Translations under genes and position numbers: made by a program | From: Enterobacter sp. JUb54 | Lineage (GTDB): Bacteria; Pseudomonadota; Gammaproteobacteria; Enterobacterales; Enterobacteriaceae | Assembly (NCBI RefSeq): GCF_014298075.1 | Contig: NZ_CP060418.1 | Span: 4,092,001 to 4,156,000, forward strand | Length of the DNA stretch: 64,000 nucleotides | Direction: 5' to 3' | Part shown: positions 9,048 to 19,277 of the stretch, piece by piece | Position numbering within the stretch: the stretch's first letter is position 1 | Layout of the letters: each line of letters starts with the position of its first letter | Notes under the pieces: model-generated | What the model was told of the DNA's origin: nothing | Seen by the model: the letters and a program-made list of their open reading frames with translations, nothing else | Databases searched by the model: none

Positions 9048-9185
9048 GTGAACTCGCCACCGGTTGTTCCCGTGTATGCTGACCTGACCACGCAGGAGGC
9101 GGCAAATATACTGAATGTCTCCCGTATATGGTGAAGCTGCTGGAAGCGAGGCAGTCGCTGGCCGATCAGGCGCAGGATTTAGGAT
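9048..9185 (+). pseudogene. Remnant of an excisionase-type antitoxin
   Basis: Reading from 9048 gives VPVYADLTTQEAANILNVSR and then a frame break at about 9129. The next frame continues with YMVKLLEA. Together this is the MerR/excisionase-like HTH (LTTQEAADLLNVSRPYLVKLLE) of chromosomal antitoxins paired with PIN-type toxins. A base appears lost at the Arg-Pro junction and the ends are missing; no toxin remains. The rest of 8922-9441 shows no intact gene. Confidence 0.6.
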
Positions 9186-9441
9186 ATTTTAATGGTTTTG
9201 AATTTATATACATCTTCCTATACATGTCACCTTTAGCTGCAATATCAACAGCATCCTTGAATGTCAGGCTATACCTACAGTGGTATCCAGGGCGTTCATC
9301 GAGATTACTTTTCACCGACTGCTCTCAGAATCAGGCGATGTGATATGGAACATTGCCATGGGCAGCCTAAAGCCATATTCTTGTAGCCTGGTATAACTAT
9401 TGTTTGGTGTTTAAATATCTGTTTCTAAAAAGGAAGTCGGT

Positions 9442-10885
9442 TTGCGTTCTTTACTGAAAGAGCTGGTTTCATTGCCGAAAGAGACTGAGTGGGCAGAGTT
9501 TAAGCGCAATGCAATAAAACCAGAAGAACTCGGTGAATATATCTCCGCTCTGGCAAATTCGGCTGCTTTGCTTGGAAAGCCAACAGCCTATATGGTATGG
9601 GGTGTTGATGATGAGACTCATTCTGTAATCGGTACTGATTTTAAACCCTCTCTGGCTAAACATAAACAGCAAGAGCTGGAAAGCTGGTTATTGCAGGGCC
9701 TGGAACCAAAGATTGATTTTACATTCCATGAGTTCTCGTCATTCGAGAACGATGCTGTTGTTATTCTGGAGATAAATGCAAATTGCCATACCCCTGTGCG
9801 TTTTTCTGGAACAGAATTTATTCGTATTGGCTCTTATAAAAAACCACTGGGTAAACATCCAGAAAAAGAACGTGCTCTCTGGCGTGTCTTTGACAGGAAA
9901 CCCTGGGAATACTGCATAGCACGGGACAGGTGTTCTATTGATGAGGTATTGCAGTTAATCGACTACCCATCATTCTTCTCGCTTTTATCTCAGCCGTTAC
10001 CTGAAAACAAAGATGCTATAATGGATTACCTCGCAAGGAATTCTGTGGTTGAGAGAAATGATGCAGGATCCTGGGATATAACAAATCTTGGGGCAATACT
10101 TTTTGCGAGAGAGTTAGATGTCTTTGAAAAATTATCCCGCAAGGCCATTCGTTTAATCCAGTACGATGCAAATAATCGTTTTAAAACAGTAAAGGAATTA
10201 CAAGGCCACAAAGGTTATGCTGTCGGTTTTGAAGGTTTGATTGATTATATTAATAACCTTCTTCCATCAAATGAAGTGATTGGAAAGGCTTTTCGCAGCG
10301 AAGTAAGAATGTATCCTGAGCTGTCTATAAGAGAAGTTGTTGCCAACTCTCTTATTCACCAGGATTTCAATATTAGCGGGACGGGGCCAATGCTTGAGTT
10401 GTTTGCCGACCGCATGGAAATCTCAAATCCGGGTATACCATTAGTGGCGATTGATCGCCTTCTTGATTCTCCCCCCACGTAGCCGTAATGAAAGAATCGC
10501 CTCTCTCATGCGCAGGATGGGGATCTGTGAAGAGCGGGGAAGCGGTATCGATAAAGTTGTTATTGAAACTGAGATTTATCAGCTGCCAGCCCCACAGTTT
10601 GAAGTCTATCAGGAGCATACGAAAGTCACTTTGTTTGCTCATCGCGATTTTAAGGATATGGATAACGAGGAAAAAGTCAGAGCGACTTACCTTCATTGTG
10701 TTTTGAAATACCTTGAAAAGGTTCCGATGAACAACACCACGCTGCGGGAAAGATTTGGGGTTGATGAAAAAAACAGCGCAATGATTAGCCGTATCATCAA
10801 GGAAGCAATGAAAGAGGGTCGTATTAAACAATACGATTCATCGGTAGGAACCAAGGCAATGCGCTACATCCCATTCTGGGCTTAG
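9442..10885 (+). pseudogene. Frameshifted AlbA_2 / divergent-AAA (ATP-binding, Schlafen-like) protein
   Basis: The first frame (9442-10482) encodes 346 residues with an AlbA_2 domain at the N-terminus (ETEWAEFKRNAIKPEELGEYISALANSA, GVDD) and a GHKL-like HATPase C region (SIREVVANSLIHQDFN, MEISNPGIPL). It stops at a TAG at 10480. The next frame continues with PRSRNERIASLMRRMGICEERGSGIDKV through a winged-helix-like tail to 10885. One extra base near 10477, in CCCCCCACG, explains the break. The intact protein would be ~480 residues, normal for the family. The segment is much richer in AT than its neighbours and lies beside selC, a common island site. Confidence 0.8.
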
Positions 10886-10893
10886 TGAGAAGG

Positions 10894-11011
10894 TTTGCTT
10901 GATGGTTGCTTGATTCTGAGTTCAGATGGCAACAGGAATTTAAATTTTAATCTTGAAAAACAAATGGATAGAATTTTTTCTGTTTTGCAATTTGCTTGAT
11001 GGTTGCTTGAT
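10894..11011 (+). repeat. 21-bp direct repeat in the selC-proximal scar
   Basis: TTTGCTTGATGGTTGCTTGA plus T occurs at 10894-10914 and again at 10991-11011, 97 bp apart, just after the AlbA_2 pseudogene. It may be a deletion or duplication scar. No second copy of the selC 3' end was found, so it is not evidently an att pair. Confidence 0.7.
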
Positions 11012-11101
11012 CCGAGGATTTTTCCACCCTTCTCTAACAGTCGATTTTTTATTGTTTTTGTCGTTATCAATGGACGGGTATGGACTGCTATGGAAGGATT
11101 T

Positions 11102-11196
11102 TGGCGGAAGATCACAGGAGTTGAACCTGCCCGGGACCGCTGGCGGCCCCAACTGGATTTGAAGTCCAGCCACCTCACCGGAGATGACGATCTTCC
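11102..11196 (-). tRNA. selC: tRNA-Sec (anticodon UCA)
   Basis: The 95-nt sequence on the minus strand begins GGAAGATC, has the UCA anticodon (complement at 11160-11162), the long variable arm and an encoded 3' CCA (GATCTTCCGCCA). Length and sequence match E. coli selC with a few changes. It inserts selenocysteine at UGA codons. Its 3' side is a well-known integration hotspot, and here it faces the AT-rich pseudogene region. Confidence 0.97.
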
Positions 11197-11227
11197 GCGC
11201 CTCGATTGCTACATGGAGGCGGGGCGC

Positions 11228-11233
11228 ATTATA
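11228..11233 (-). promoter_or_regulatory. selC promoter -10 box
   Basis: A perfect TATAAT on the minus strand lies about 30 bp upstream of the mature 5' end of selC, followed by a GC-rich discriminator (GCGCCCCGCC) typical of stringently controlled stable-RNA promoters. A clear -35 was not identified. Confidence 0.6.
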
Positions 11234-11488
11234 GCTACTTTCCGCCATTTACCACATACCTAAACGCACTTTTTTACTGTTAAAACTGGACATTACAGAA
11301 CAGTCTTACATAAACCCTTTCGAAATCCGAGGGTTACACTTTTTCGTCTGCATTCGTCCTACCGCGATCACAGAAAACAAGAAACATAATTTGATAACGA
11401 GATATCGCAATTCATCTTACTCAGCGGATCGTTTACAAATTCTGTAACCGGTACCAACCCGTGATACCGTTTGGGGAAGAGTGCGCAC

Positions 11489-12883
11489 ATGAAAGAACAT
11501 ATATTGTCCGTCAAAGAGAAGATTGGCTACGGCATGGGTGACGCCGCCAGCCATATCATTTTTGATAACGTCATGTTGTACATGATGTTTTTCTACACCG
11601 ATATTTTTGGTATTCCCGCTGGTTTTGTTGGCACCATGTTCCTGCTGGCGCGTGCGTTGGACGCGATTTCTGACCCCTGCATGGGGCTGCTCGCCGACCG
11701 TACCCGCAGCCGCTGGGGGAAATTCCGCCCGTGGATCCTCTTCGGCGCGATCCCGTTTGGCCTGGTCTGCGTACTGGCCTACAGCTCACCGGACCTCAGC
11801 CACAACGGCAAACTGATTTATGCCGCCGTCACCTATACCCTGCTGACCCTGCTCTATACCGTGGTGAATATTCCCTACTGCGCGCTGGGCGGCGTCATCA
11901 CCGATAACCCGACCCAGCGTATCTCACTGCAGTCCTGGCGCTTTGTGCTGGCGACGGCGGGCGGCATGCTCTCCACCGTGCTGATGATGCCGCTGGTCAA
12001 CTTTATCGGCGGCGACGACAAAGCGTTTGGCTTCCAGGGCGGCATTGCGGTGCTCTCCGTCATCGCCTTCCTGATGCTGACCTTCTGTTTCTTCACCACC
12101 AAAGAGCGCGTGCAGGCACCGCCGAGCACCACCTCCATGCGTGAAGACCTGCGCGACATCTGGCGCAACGACCAGTGGCGTGTGGTCGGCGTGCTGACCA
12201 TCCTGAATATCCTCGCGGTCTGCGTCCGCGGTGGCGCCATGATGTACTACACCACCTGGATCATGGGCTCAGCGGCGTTGTTTACCGTCTTCCTGACCAC
12301 CTACTGCGTCGGCAACCTGATTGGCTCGGCGCTGGCAAAACCGCTCACGGACTGGAAATGCAAAGTCAGCGTGTTCTGGTGGACCAACGCGATTCTGGCG
12401 GTGCTGAGCGTGGCGATGTTCTTCGTGCCGATCGATGCGGAAATCACCATGTTCGTCTTTATCTTCGCGATTGGCGTTCTGCACCAGCTGGTCACGCCTA
12501 TTCAGTGGGTGATGATGTCCGACACCGTTGACTACGGCGAATGGTGCAACGGCAAACGGCTGACGGGCATCAGCTTCGCGGGCACCCTGTTTGTACTCAA
12601 GCTTGGTCTGGCATTGGGCGGCGCGATGATTGGCTGGATGCTGGCCGGTGGTGGCTATGATGCGGCGGCCAAAACCCAAAATGGCGCGACCATCACCATT
12701 ATTATCGCGCTCTTTACCCTCGTACCGGCAGTCTGCTATGCGCTGAGCGCGGTTATCGCCAAACGTTACTACACGCTGAAAACGCCGTTCCTGGTAAAAA
12801 TCATGGCCGAACTGGCCCAGGGCGCACGTCGTAACGAACAAGATTTCGCTTCAGCCCCGATCGGCAAAGAATTGCAAAACTAA
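11489..12883 (+). CDS. yicJ: YicJ, GPH-family sugar:cation symporter (alpha-xyloside transporter)
   Basis: The 464-residue, 12-helix membrane protein of the glycoside-pentoside-hexuronide family is near-identical in layout to E. coli YicJ (VKEKIGYGMGDAASHIIFDN, DPCMGLLADRTRSRWGKFRPW, SDTVDYGEW). It probably imports alpha-xylosides such as isoprimeverose for the alpha-xylosidase encoded next. The start at 11489 lies behind GGGGAAGA and matches the family N-terminus better than the one at 11471. It is followed by yicI after a 160-bp gap containing a palindromic element. Confidence 0.94.
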   Translation: MKEHILSVKEKIGYGMGDAASHIIFDNVMLYMMFFYTDIFGIPAGFVGTMFLLARALDAISDPCMGLLADRTRSRWGKFRPWILFGAIPFGLVCVLAYSSPDLSHNGKLIYAAVTYTLLTLLYTVVNIPYCALGGVITDNPTQRISLQSWRFVLATAGGMLSTVLMMPLVNFIGGDDKAFGFQGGIAVLSVIAFLMLTFCFFTTKERVQAPPSTTSMREDLRDIWRNDQWRVVGVLTILNILAVCVRGGAMMYYTTWIMGSAALFTVFLTTYCVGNLIGSALAKPLTDWKCKVSVFWWTNAILAVLSVAMFFVPIDAEITMFVFIFAIGVLHQLVTPIQWVMMSDTVDYGEWCNGKRLTGISFAGTLFVLKLGLALGGAMIGWMLAGGGYDAAAKTQNGATITIIIALFTLVPAVCYALSAVIAKRYYTLKTPFLVKIMAELAQGARRNEQDFASAPIGKELQN

Positions 12884-12889
12884 GAGCCT

Positions 12890-13033
12890 GGCCCATTAGG
12901 CTATTTTATTTGCCATTTTGGCCCAGGGCAGTGCTCACCATCCTCACGTACTGCGTGTACGTTCCGGTGGTTCCGCGCTGTCCGTGGCCAAACTGGCTGC
13001 AACAATGTACGCCTACTGAGATAGGCCCTAAGA
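12890..13033. repeat. Palindromic intergenic element between yicJ and yicI (MITE-like)
   Basis: The gap begins with TGGCCCATTAGGCTA and ends with an approximately inverted TAGGCGTACATTG/GAGATAGGCCCTA side, enclosing CACGTACTGCGTGTACG and CGCTGTCCGTGGCCA. The imperfect terminal inverted repeats, lack of coding potential and position inside an operon suggest a small dispersed repeat transcribed with yicJI. A similar sequence recurring in enterobacterial genomes is my recollection, not a search result. Confidence 0.45.
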
Positions 13034-13043
13034 GGACGTTTTA

Positions 13044-15362
13044 ATGAAAATCAGTGATGGAAACTGGCTTATTCAACCGGGACTCAATCTGATCCAACCC
13101 GTACAGGTCTACGAGGTGGAACAGCAGGGCAATGAGATGGTGGTCTATGCCGCTCCGCGTGACGTCCGCGAGCGCACCTGGCAGCTGGATACTCCGCTGT
13201 TTACCCTGCGCTTTTTCTCTCCGCAGGAGGGCATCATCGGCGTGCGGATGGAGCATTTCCAGGGGGCGCTGGATAACGGCCCGCACTATCCGCTGAATAT
13301 CCTTCCCGATGTCGACGTTGAGATACAAAACACTGAAGCGTTCGCCGAGTTGAAAAGCGGTAACCTGAGCGTGCGGGTGACCAAAGGGGAGTTCTGGGCG
13401 CTGGATTTCTTGCGCAACGGCGTACGCATTACCGGCAGCCAGCTGAAAAACAACGGCTACGTGCAGGATACGAACACCAACCGTAATTACCTGTTTGAAC
13501 GCCTCGATCTTGGCGTTGGTGAAACCGTTTACGGACTCGGAGAGCGTTTTACCGCCCTGGTCCGCAACGGACAAACCGTAGAAACCTGGAACGAAGATGG
13601 CGGAACCAGTACCGAGCAGTCCTACAAAAATATCCCGTTTTATCTGACCAACCGTGGCTACGGCGTGCTGGTCAACCATCCGCAGCGCGTCTCCTTTGAG
13701 GTCGGGTCGGAGAAAGTCTCTAAGGTGCAGTTCAGCGTGGAAGGCGAGTATCTCGAGTATTTCGTTATCGATGGCCCGACGCCGAAAGCGGTGCTTGACC
13801 GCTACACCCGCTTTACCGGGCGCCCGGCGCTGCCGCCGGCCTGGTCCTTTGGCCTGTGGCTGACCACCTCGTTCACCACCAACTATGACGAAGCGACGGT
13901 GAACAGCTTTATCGACGGAATGGCGGAGCGTAACCTGCCGCTGCACGTGTTCCACTTCGACTGCTTCTGGATGAAAGCCTTCCAGTGGTGCGATTTCGAA
14001 TGGGATCCGCTGACTTTCCCGGACCCGGAAGGGATGATCAAACGGCTGAAAGAGAAAGGGCTGAAGGTCTGCGTGTGGATTAACCCCTACATTGGCCAGC
14101 GCTCGCCGGTGTTTAAAGAGCTGAAAGAGAAGGGCTATCTGCTCAAGCGCCCGGACGGCTCGCTCTGGCAGTGGGATAAGTGGCAGCCGGGTCTGGCGAT
14201 CTATGATTTCACTAACCCGGAAGCCTGCCAGTGGTATGCCGATAAGCTGAAAGGCCTGATAGATATCGGCGTTGACTGCTTCAAAACCGACTTTGGCGAG
14301 CGTATCCCGACCGACGTGCAGTGGTTCGACGGTTCCGATCCGCAGAAAATGCATAACCACTACGCCTTTATCTACAACGAACTGGTGTGGAACGTGCTGA
14401 AAGACAACCTTGGCGAGCAAGAGGCGGTACTGTTCGCTCGCTCCGCCTCGGTGGGCGCGCAACAGTTCCCGGTGCACTGGGGCGGCGACTGCTACGCCAA
14501 CTACGAATCGATGGCAGAGAGCCTGCGCGGAGGATTGTCGATCGGCATGTCCGGCTTTGGCTTCTGGAGCCACGATATCGGGGGCTTCGAAAACACCGCG
14601 CCGGCCCATGTCTACAAGCGCTGGTGCGCGTTCGGTCTGCTCTCCAGCCACAGCCGGCTGCATGGCAGCAAATCCTATCGGGTGCCATGGGCTTATGATG
14701 ATGAATCCTGCGATGTGGTGCGCCACTTCACGCAGCTGAAATGCCGCATGATGCCGTATCTCTATCGCCAGGCGGCACTGGCCAGCGAGTGCGGGACGCC
14801 GATGCTGCGTTCGATGATGCTTGAGTTCCCGGACGACCCAGCCTGCGACTATCTGGATCGTCAGTACATGCTGGGGGATTCGGTGCTGGTGGCACCGGTG
14901 TTTAGCGAAGCGGGCGAGGTGCAGTTCTACCTGCCGGAAGGCCGCTGGACGCACCTGTGGCACAACGATGAAGCGCAGGGCAGGCGCTGGCTTAAACAGA
15001 CTCATGATGTGCTGAGCCTGCCGGTGTACGTGCGCGAGAATACCCTGCTGGCGCTGGGCGATAACGACCAGAAACCGGATTACGCCTGGAACGAAGGCAC
15101 CGCCTTCCAGCTGTTCCATCTGGCGGACGGCCATGAGGCGGTTTGCCAGCTCCCGGCGGCGGACGGCACGGTGGTCTTCACCCTACGGGCGAAACGTCAG
15201 GGTAATACGATTGCTGTCAGCAGTGACGGTACGGCCAGCGACTGGACGCTGTGCCTGCGTAACATTGTGCACGTTGCCGGAGTGCAGGGCGGTACGCAGA
15301 CGGGCAGTGAGCTGGGCGTGGTGGTGACCGCGCAGGGCAACGCGTTGACCATTATGTTGTGA
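13044..15362 (+). CDS. yicI: YicI alpha-xylosidase (GH31)
   Basis: The 772-residue protein has the same length as E. coli YicI. The GH31 nucleophile motif KTDFGE places the Asp at residue 416, identical to the E. coli numbering. The HFDCFWMK and [11 protein letters not shown] segments are also present. The enzyme releases alpha-xylose from isoprimeverose and related alpha-xylosides in the cytoplasm, working with YicJ. ATG behind AAGAGGACG. Confidence 0.96.
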   Translation: MKISDGNWLIQPGLNLIQPVQVYEVEQQGNEMVVYAAPRDVRERTWQLDTPLFTLRFFSPQEGIIGVRMEHFQGALDNGPHYPLNILPDVDVEIQNTEAFAELKSGNLSVRVTKGEFWALDFLRNGVRITGSQLKNNGYVQDTNTNRNYLFERLDLGVGETVYGLGERFTALVRNGQTVETWNEDGGTSTEQSYKNIPFYLTNRGYGVLVNHPQRVSFEVGSEKVSKVQFSVEGEYLEYFVIDGPTPKAVLDRYTRFTGRPALPPAWSFGLWLTTSFTTNYDEATVNSFIDGMAERNLPLHVFHFDCFWMKAFQWCDFEWDPLTFPDPEGMIKRLKEKGLKVCVWINPYIGQRSPVFKELKEKGYLLKRPDGSLWQWDKWQPGLAIYDFTNPEACQWYADKLKGLIDIGVDCFKTDFGERIPTDVQWFDGSDPQKMHNHYAFIYNELVWNVLKDNLGEQEAVLFARSASVGAQQFPVHWGGDCYANYESMAESLRGGLSIGMSGFGFWSHDIGGFENTAPAHVYKRWCAFGLLSSHSRLHGSKSYRVPWAYDDESCDVVRHFTQLKCRMMPYLYRQAALASECGTPMLRSMMLEFPDDPACDYLDRQYMLGDSVLVAPVFSEAGEVQFYLPEGRWTHLWHNDEAQGRRWLKQTHDVLSLPVYVRENTLLALGDNDQKPDYAWNEGTAFQLFHLADGHEAVCQLPAADGTVVFTLRAKRQGNTIAVSSDGTASDWTLCLRNIVHVAGVQGGTQTGSELGVVVTAQGNALTIML

Positions 15363-15381
15363 GTTAATTCGTAACCGCCTG

Positions 15382-15413
15382 AGACCCTCTTCGTTGCCGG
15401 AGAGGGTTTTTTT
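15382..15413 (+). terminator. Rho-independent terminator of yicJI
   Basis: ACCCTCT and AGAGGGT form a stem around TCGTTGCCGG, followed by a run of seven T residues, 20 bp after the yicI stop. Confidence 0.85.
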
Positions 15414-15520
15414 ATTCCATTTTTTCTAAGAAAGTAACGTTTGTTTCATTCCGGTGATTGATCCCACAGACAGTGCCGCTGTTCGGTGATAGCGTACGCT
15501 GCCGCTGAGAGGAGCCAGGA

Positions 15521-16252
15521 ATGGATTTAGAAAATATCTTTCGTGACGTGAAGCTGAACAAAACCGAAATGACCGTCCTGCGCTTTATTCAGAACGATCC
15601 TGAACGGTGCGTGCGGGAGGGGATCCGCGCCGTTGCCGAGCGCTGCTACAGCAATCCTTCGTCGCTGGTGCGCCTGGCAAAGAAGCTCAAGTTCAGCGGC
15701 TGGCTGGAGCTGGTCTATTTCATCAAATTCAATATCACGATGCCTAAGCTCGATGTCACCAATGATATCGACTATATGAGTATTCTCCCGGCTGAGCGGG
15801 TCACTCCGCTGCTGGAAAGCCTTCAGCAGCATCGTATCCTGATCCACGGCAGCGGCTTTTCGCAGCTGATTGCCCAATATATTTATAATAAGTTTCTGGT
15901 GACCGGCGTAAATGCCAGCCTCGCGCTGTGGCCGGATTATGAAATTCTCGAGCAAAAGAACGCCGCCAAATTTGACTCGATCTGGATAATTTCTAAATCA
16001 GGACGCAGCAGTTCGGCGCTAAATTGGGTGAAGGCGCTGGAGGGCAAGGAGATTAACCTGGTCTGCTTTACCGGCGATTATCAAAGCCCGCTGGCCCAGG
16101 CGGCGGATACCGCGTTCATTATTCACGACCCGCAGAAGTTTGATGATGATATTTACTGGAGCAACCCGTTTTTCGGCTACTGCATATTAGGTTTTGAGCG
16201 CTTTCTGAAGATGTGGTTTATGCAGATGGGCATACCCGGAGGCGGCGCTTAA
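15521..16252 (+). CDS. MurR/RpiR-family sugar-responsive regulator
   Basis: The 243-residue protein has an N-terminal HTH_6 domain (about 1-80; IRAVAERCYSNPSSLVRLAKKL) and a SIS phosphosugar-binding domain (about 95-230; RILIHGSGFSQLIAQ, IISKSGRSSSALNWV). It is convergent with the GH4/PTS operon, whose phosphorylated sugar is the natural effector, so it is its likely regulator. Its last residues PGGGA and the stop codon are encoded by the first half of a REP element, implying the 3' end was rewritten by that repeat. Confidence 0.88.
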   Translation: MDLENIFRDVKLNKTEMTVLRFIQNDPERCVREGIRAVAERCYSNPSSLVRLAKKLKFSGWLELVYFIKFNITMPKLDVTNDIDYMSILPAERVTPLLESLQQHRILIHGSGFSQLIAQYIYNKFLVTGVNASLALWPDYEILEQKNAAKFDSIWIISKSGRSSSALNWVKALEGKEINLVCFTGDYQSPLAQAADTAFIIHDPQKFDDDIYWSNPFFGYCILGFERFLKMWFMQMGIPGGGA

Positions 16253-16322
16253 CGCGCCTGTCCGGGCTACAAGGCTCGCGCTGAGCCGGTAGCCCGGTCA
16301 GCGCAGCGCCACCGGGAGGGGG
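16235..16322. repeat. REP/BIME pair overlapping the end of the RpiR-type gene
   Basis: CCCGGAGGCGGCGC...GCGCCTGTCCGGGC at 16235-16268 and the inverted partner AGCCCGGTCAGCGCAGCGCC at 16290-16309 form two facing palindromes, the standard BIME layout. The first overlaps the final codons of the upstream gene. It separates two convergent genes and may stabilise or terminate both transcripts. Confidence 0.8.
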
Positions 16323-16324
16323 CG

Positions 16325-17704
16325 TTATTGCCAGTCGGCAAACAGCTTATCGTCGAGGTAGGCGTTAGCCAGCTTCTGCGCCAGCGACCAGGAACCGACC
16401 AGCGGATGGGCCATCAGCGCCCGGATCGCCAGCGATTTATTCCGCTGCAGAATTGCCGCCACCGCCAGACGTTCATACTCTTTGACGCTGGCGATCATGT
16501 TCTTCTGCGCCGTTGGCACCTGTGCCGGGGTGACCGGCTTCAGACCCTCTCTGCTCAGATCGCAGCTAATCTCAATGACGTCATCAGGGCGTAAAAAATC
16601 GAGGGTGTTGTTGTTGGATATCGATACGACAATACGCTTGGTGGTGGTGCTGTTGACCGCCTCCAGTATATCCAGCGCCACCCCCGCGTAGCCGCCGGTA
16701 TCCGGCTCTTCGATAAACTGCTGCAGGGTGAGCGGTTCGCGGGTATGGAATTTCTCCTGCTGGGACTCATTTTGCATATAGCTATTTTCCCGGCGCAGGT
16801 AGTGCTTCATCCAGATATTAAACGCCGCTTCCGGGTTGGTATGGACATCCACGGTGTGCAGCTCATCGCGCATATCGCGGTTGATGCGGGCGATCTGCTC
16901 GCCGCGGGTTTCCGGCGCGTCCTGAATCGCCTTTAACGCCACTTCGCGGTAGTAGTAGTAATAGAGGTATTCGTTCAGCAGCTGGTTATCACACAGCTTA
17001 ACCAGCTCCGGCGAGAAATACTGCATCGCCGTTTTACGGTACAGGTCCGGGCTGGTAATCAGCCGTTCGGTCACGTCTTCCCCGCGCACCGTGAAGTGGG
17101 TAAACCAGGAGAAATGGTTCAGGCCATAGCACTCGACGCCAAGGTCACGCTCGTCGCAGCCCAGAATCTCCGGCAGCTCGCGGATCAGCTCCGAGGGCGC
17201 ATCGCAGATACCGTACACGCGGCGCTTAAAGCCCGACTTGATAATCGCTTCGGTCACCAGCCCTGACGGATTGGTGAAGTTAAACAGAATCGCATCGTCG
17301 GCGGCGTGCTCTTCGATCAGGCGGCAGTAGTCCAGAATCGCCGGTATCGAACGCATCGCCATGGCAAAACCGCCGGCTCCGGTGGTCTCCTGGCCCAGCG
17401 TATTATGCTCCAGCGCAATACGCTCATCGCGAATACGGCTCTCATCGCCGCCCACCCGCAGGGTGGTAATGACGTAGTTAGTCTCGGTCAGCGCCGCGAC
17501 CGGATCGCGGGTAATACTAAAATGAATATCCGGGCGGATAGCCTGAAACACATAGCGGGCGATCTCACCAAAGATGGTCAGGTTATCAGCGGAGCTGTCG
17601 AGAAATACCACTTCCGTTAAACCAATGCGGTGCGCGTTATAAGCCAGTGACTTTGCCAGGAACGCAGAGCGAACGCCGCCCCCGCCTAATACGGTTAATT
17701 TCAT
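16325..17704 (-). CDS. Glycoside hydrolase family 4 phospho-glycosidase
   Basis: The 459-residue GH4 protein has an N-terminal NAD+-binding motif ([20 protein letters not shown]), [16 protein letters not shown], the Cys of GICDAPSE at the Mn2+ site, and [10 protein letters not shown]4 enzymes hydrolyse 6-phospho-alpha- or beta-glucosides by an NAD+/Mn2+ redox mechanism. The Cys context (CDAPS) differs from the CN(I/V)P of well-known 6-phospho-alpha- and beta-glucosidases, so anomeric preference is uncertain. It is 13 bp downstream of a PTS permease gene; the start follows CAGGAGTT. Confidence 0.88.
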   Translation of the reverse strand: MKLTVLGGGGVRSAFLAKSLAYNAHRIGLTEVVFLDSSADNLTIFGEIARYVFQAIRPDIHFSITRDPVAALTETNYVITTLRVGGDESRIRDERIALEHNTLGQETTGAGGFAMAMRSIPAILDYCRLIEEHAADDAILFNFTNPSGLVTEAIIKSGFKRRVYGICDAPSELIRELPEILGCDERDLGVECYGLNHFSWFTHFTVRGEDVTERLITSPDLYRKTAMQYFSPELVKLCDNQLLNEYLYYYYYREVALKAIQDAPETRGEQIARINRDMRDELHTVDVHTNPEAAFNIWMKHYLRRENSYMQNESQQEKFHTREPLTLQQFIEEPDTGGYAGVALDILEAVNSTTTKRIVVSISNNNTLDFLRPDDVIEISCDLSREGLKPVTPAQVPTAQKNMIASVKEYERLAVAAILQRNKSLAIRALMAHPLVGSWSLAQKLANAYLDDKLFADWQ

Positions 17705-17717
17705 AAATAACTCCTGA

Positions 17718-19277
17718 TTAATTTTCTGCTAGCCAGCTATCAACCCGGGAACGAACCTGTCCCACTTTGACGCCATAAATAACCTGTACTTCATTTCTGT
17801 TGCGCACGACGCCGTTAGCCCCGGTGCTTTTTAATATGACATCGTCAACCAGATCCATATTGCGTATTGCAACCCGCAGGCGGGTAAAACAATTGTCCAC
17901 GGAAATAATATTATCTTTACCACCTAAGCCATTAATAATCTCATCTGTCACCGCCGACTTATCATTCATCTTCTGGCGATAATCAGCTTTGCTATATAGC
18001 TTCACGTTTTCATCATCTTCGCGGCCCGGCGTTTTCAGGTTCAGCTTAACCACCAGGGTGCGGAAAATAACATAGTAGACGGCAAACTGGCCGATACCGA
18101 TCAGCACATAGCCAGGCCAGCGTGTTAATGAAACGGGGAGTGGCAGGTTATAAATCAGGAACTCGATCAACCCCGACGCGCCCCACGGACGAACGGTAAA
18201 GATGTCGCAAATTGCCTGGGATGCAGCGGTTAACGTGGCGTGAATAACCCACAGCAGCGGTGAAACAAACAGGAAGGTGAACTCGATGGGCTCGGTAATA
18301 CCGGTCAGCATTGAGGTGATAATGGCGGGCAGCAGAATTGCTTTGGCCAGCATTTTCTTCTCGGGTTTTGCGGTGTGGTAGAACGCCAGGGAGGCCCCGG
18401 CAAGGCCGAAGATCGTGGTCATCCCCTGCTGGGAGAAGCGCAGGGCGTCGTTCATCACCGGGGTCAGATCAGGGTGGCGCATGTAGGCGAGGAAAATGGC
18501 CTGGGTGCCGGATACCACCTGGCCGTCAACGTTCAGGGTGCCGCCGATTTGCGTTAACTGGAACGGGGACCACACGAAATGGTGCAGGCCGGTCGGGATG
18601 AGGAATTTCTCAAAGAAGCCGTAGACGAAGACGCCCGCGACGCCGGCATTTTTCATAAACCCGGTGAGTGCCGCAATGCCGTGAGTCATAAACGGCCAGA
18701 TCCAGGTGAAGGCGATAGCATAGAAGATGATCACCGGCGTCATGGCTACCAGCGTCAGCTTGGCACCGCCGTACATCGACAGCGCGCCGGGCAGTTCAAT
18801 GGTTGAGACTTTATTATGAACCCAGGCGATAGTGCAGCCGAGAATAATGCCGAGGAAAACCCCCATATCGACTACCACAAACCCCAGAAGCTGCGTCTGG
18901 CCGGTACCGTAATATTCACCGTTAATTTTTTCGGCAATACCGTGAGTATGCTCCAGCCATGAATGGTTGGCGCCCAGAAACATGATAAAACACATCACGG
19001 AAACCAGCGCCACTTCGGTTTTTTTATCTTTTGCCAGGCCATAGCTAATACCGACGCAAAACAGTAAGCCGAGATTGCCGAATAATGGCCAGAAGGTATC
19101 GCCGAGTAACTGCCCCAGCTGATGTAAGAAACTGGTTTCAGAAATTAATGTGGGGTTGGTTAAGACAGAGCTGAGTGCCAGAATTAAACCGATAACCGGC
19201 AAGAACAATACTGCACCGATCATTGCTCTGGAGAATTTTTGCATATTCTCCAGAGCATGTTGACGTATTACAGACAT
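17718..19277 (-). CDS. PTS enzyme IICB, glucose/glucoside/maltose type
   Basis: The 519-residue permease has an N-terminal EIIC domain (~10 helices; GITEPIEFTFLFVSPLLW is the diagnostic loop) and a C-terminal EIIB domain with the phosphorylated Cys in DNCFTRLRV. There is no EIIA domain, so the soluble Crr EIIA-Glc is the expected donor. It resembles MalX/GlvC/AglB permeases. The start at 19277, with AAAGGAACA upstream, is preferred over an ATG at 19403 that would add 42 non-family residues. It imports and phosphorylates the substrate of the adjacent GH4 enzyme. Confidence 0.9.
   Translation of the reverse strand: MSVIRQHALENMQKFSRAMIGAVLFLPVIGLILALSSVLTNPTLISETSFLHQLGQLLGDTFWPLFGNLGLLFCVGISYGLAKDKKTEVALVSVMCFIMFLGANHSWLEHTHGIAEKINGEYYGTGQTQLLGFVVVDMGVFLGIILGCTIAWVHNKVSTIELPGALSMYGGAKLTLVAMTPVIIFYAIAFTWIWPFMTHGIAALTGFMKNAGVAGVFVYGFFEKFLIPTGLHHFVWSPFQLTQIGGTLNVDGQVVSGTQAIFLAYMRHPDLTPVMNDALRFSQQGMTTIFGLAGASLAFYHTAKPEKKMLAKAILLPAIITSMLTGITEPIEFTFLFVSPLLWVIHATLTAASQAICDIFTVRPWGASGLIEFLIYNLPLPVSLTRWPGYVLIGIGQFAVYYVIFRTLVVKLNLKTPGREDDENVKLYSKADYRQKMNDKSAVTDEIINGLGGKDNIISVDNCFTRLRVAIRNMDLVDDVILKSTGANGVVRNRNEVQVIYGVKVGQVRSRVDSWLAEN

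Noticed and set aside
8922-11101. Mobile island integrated in selC with att duplication
   Set aside because: No second copy of the selC 3' end and no integrase remnant was found; only the 21-bp local repeat is present.
13041-15134. 697-codon open frame antisense to yicI
   Set aside because: GC-rich mirror frame of a well-supported GH31 gene; no start signal or known domain.
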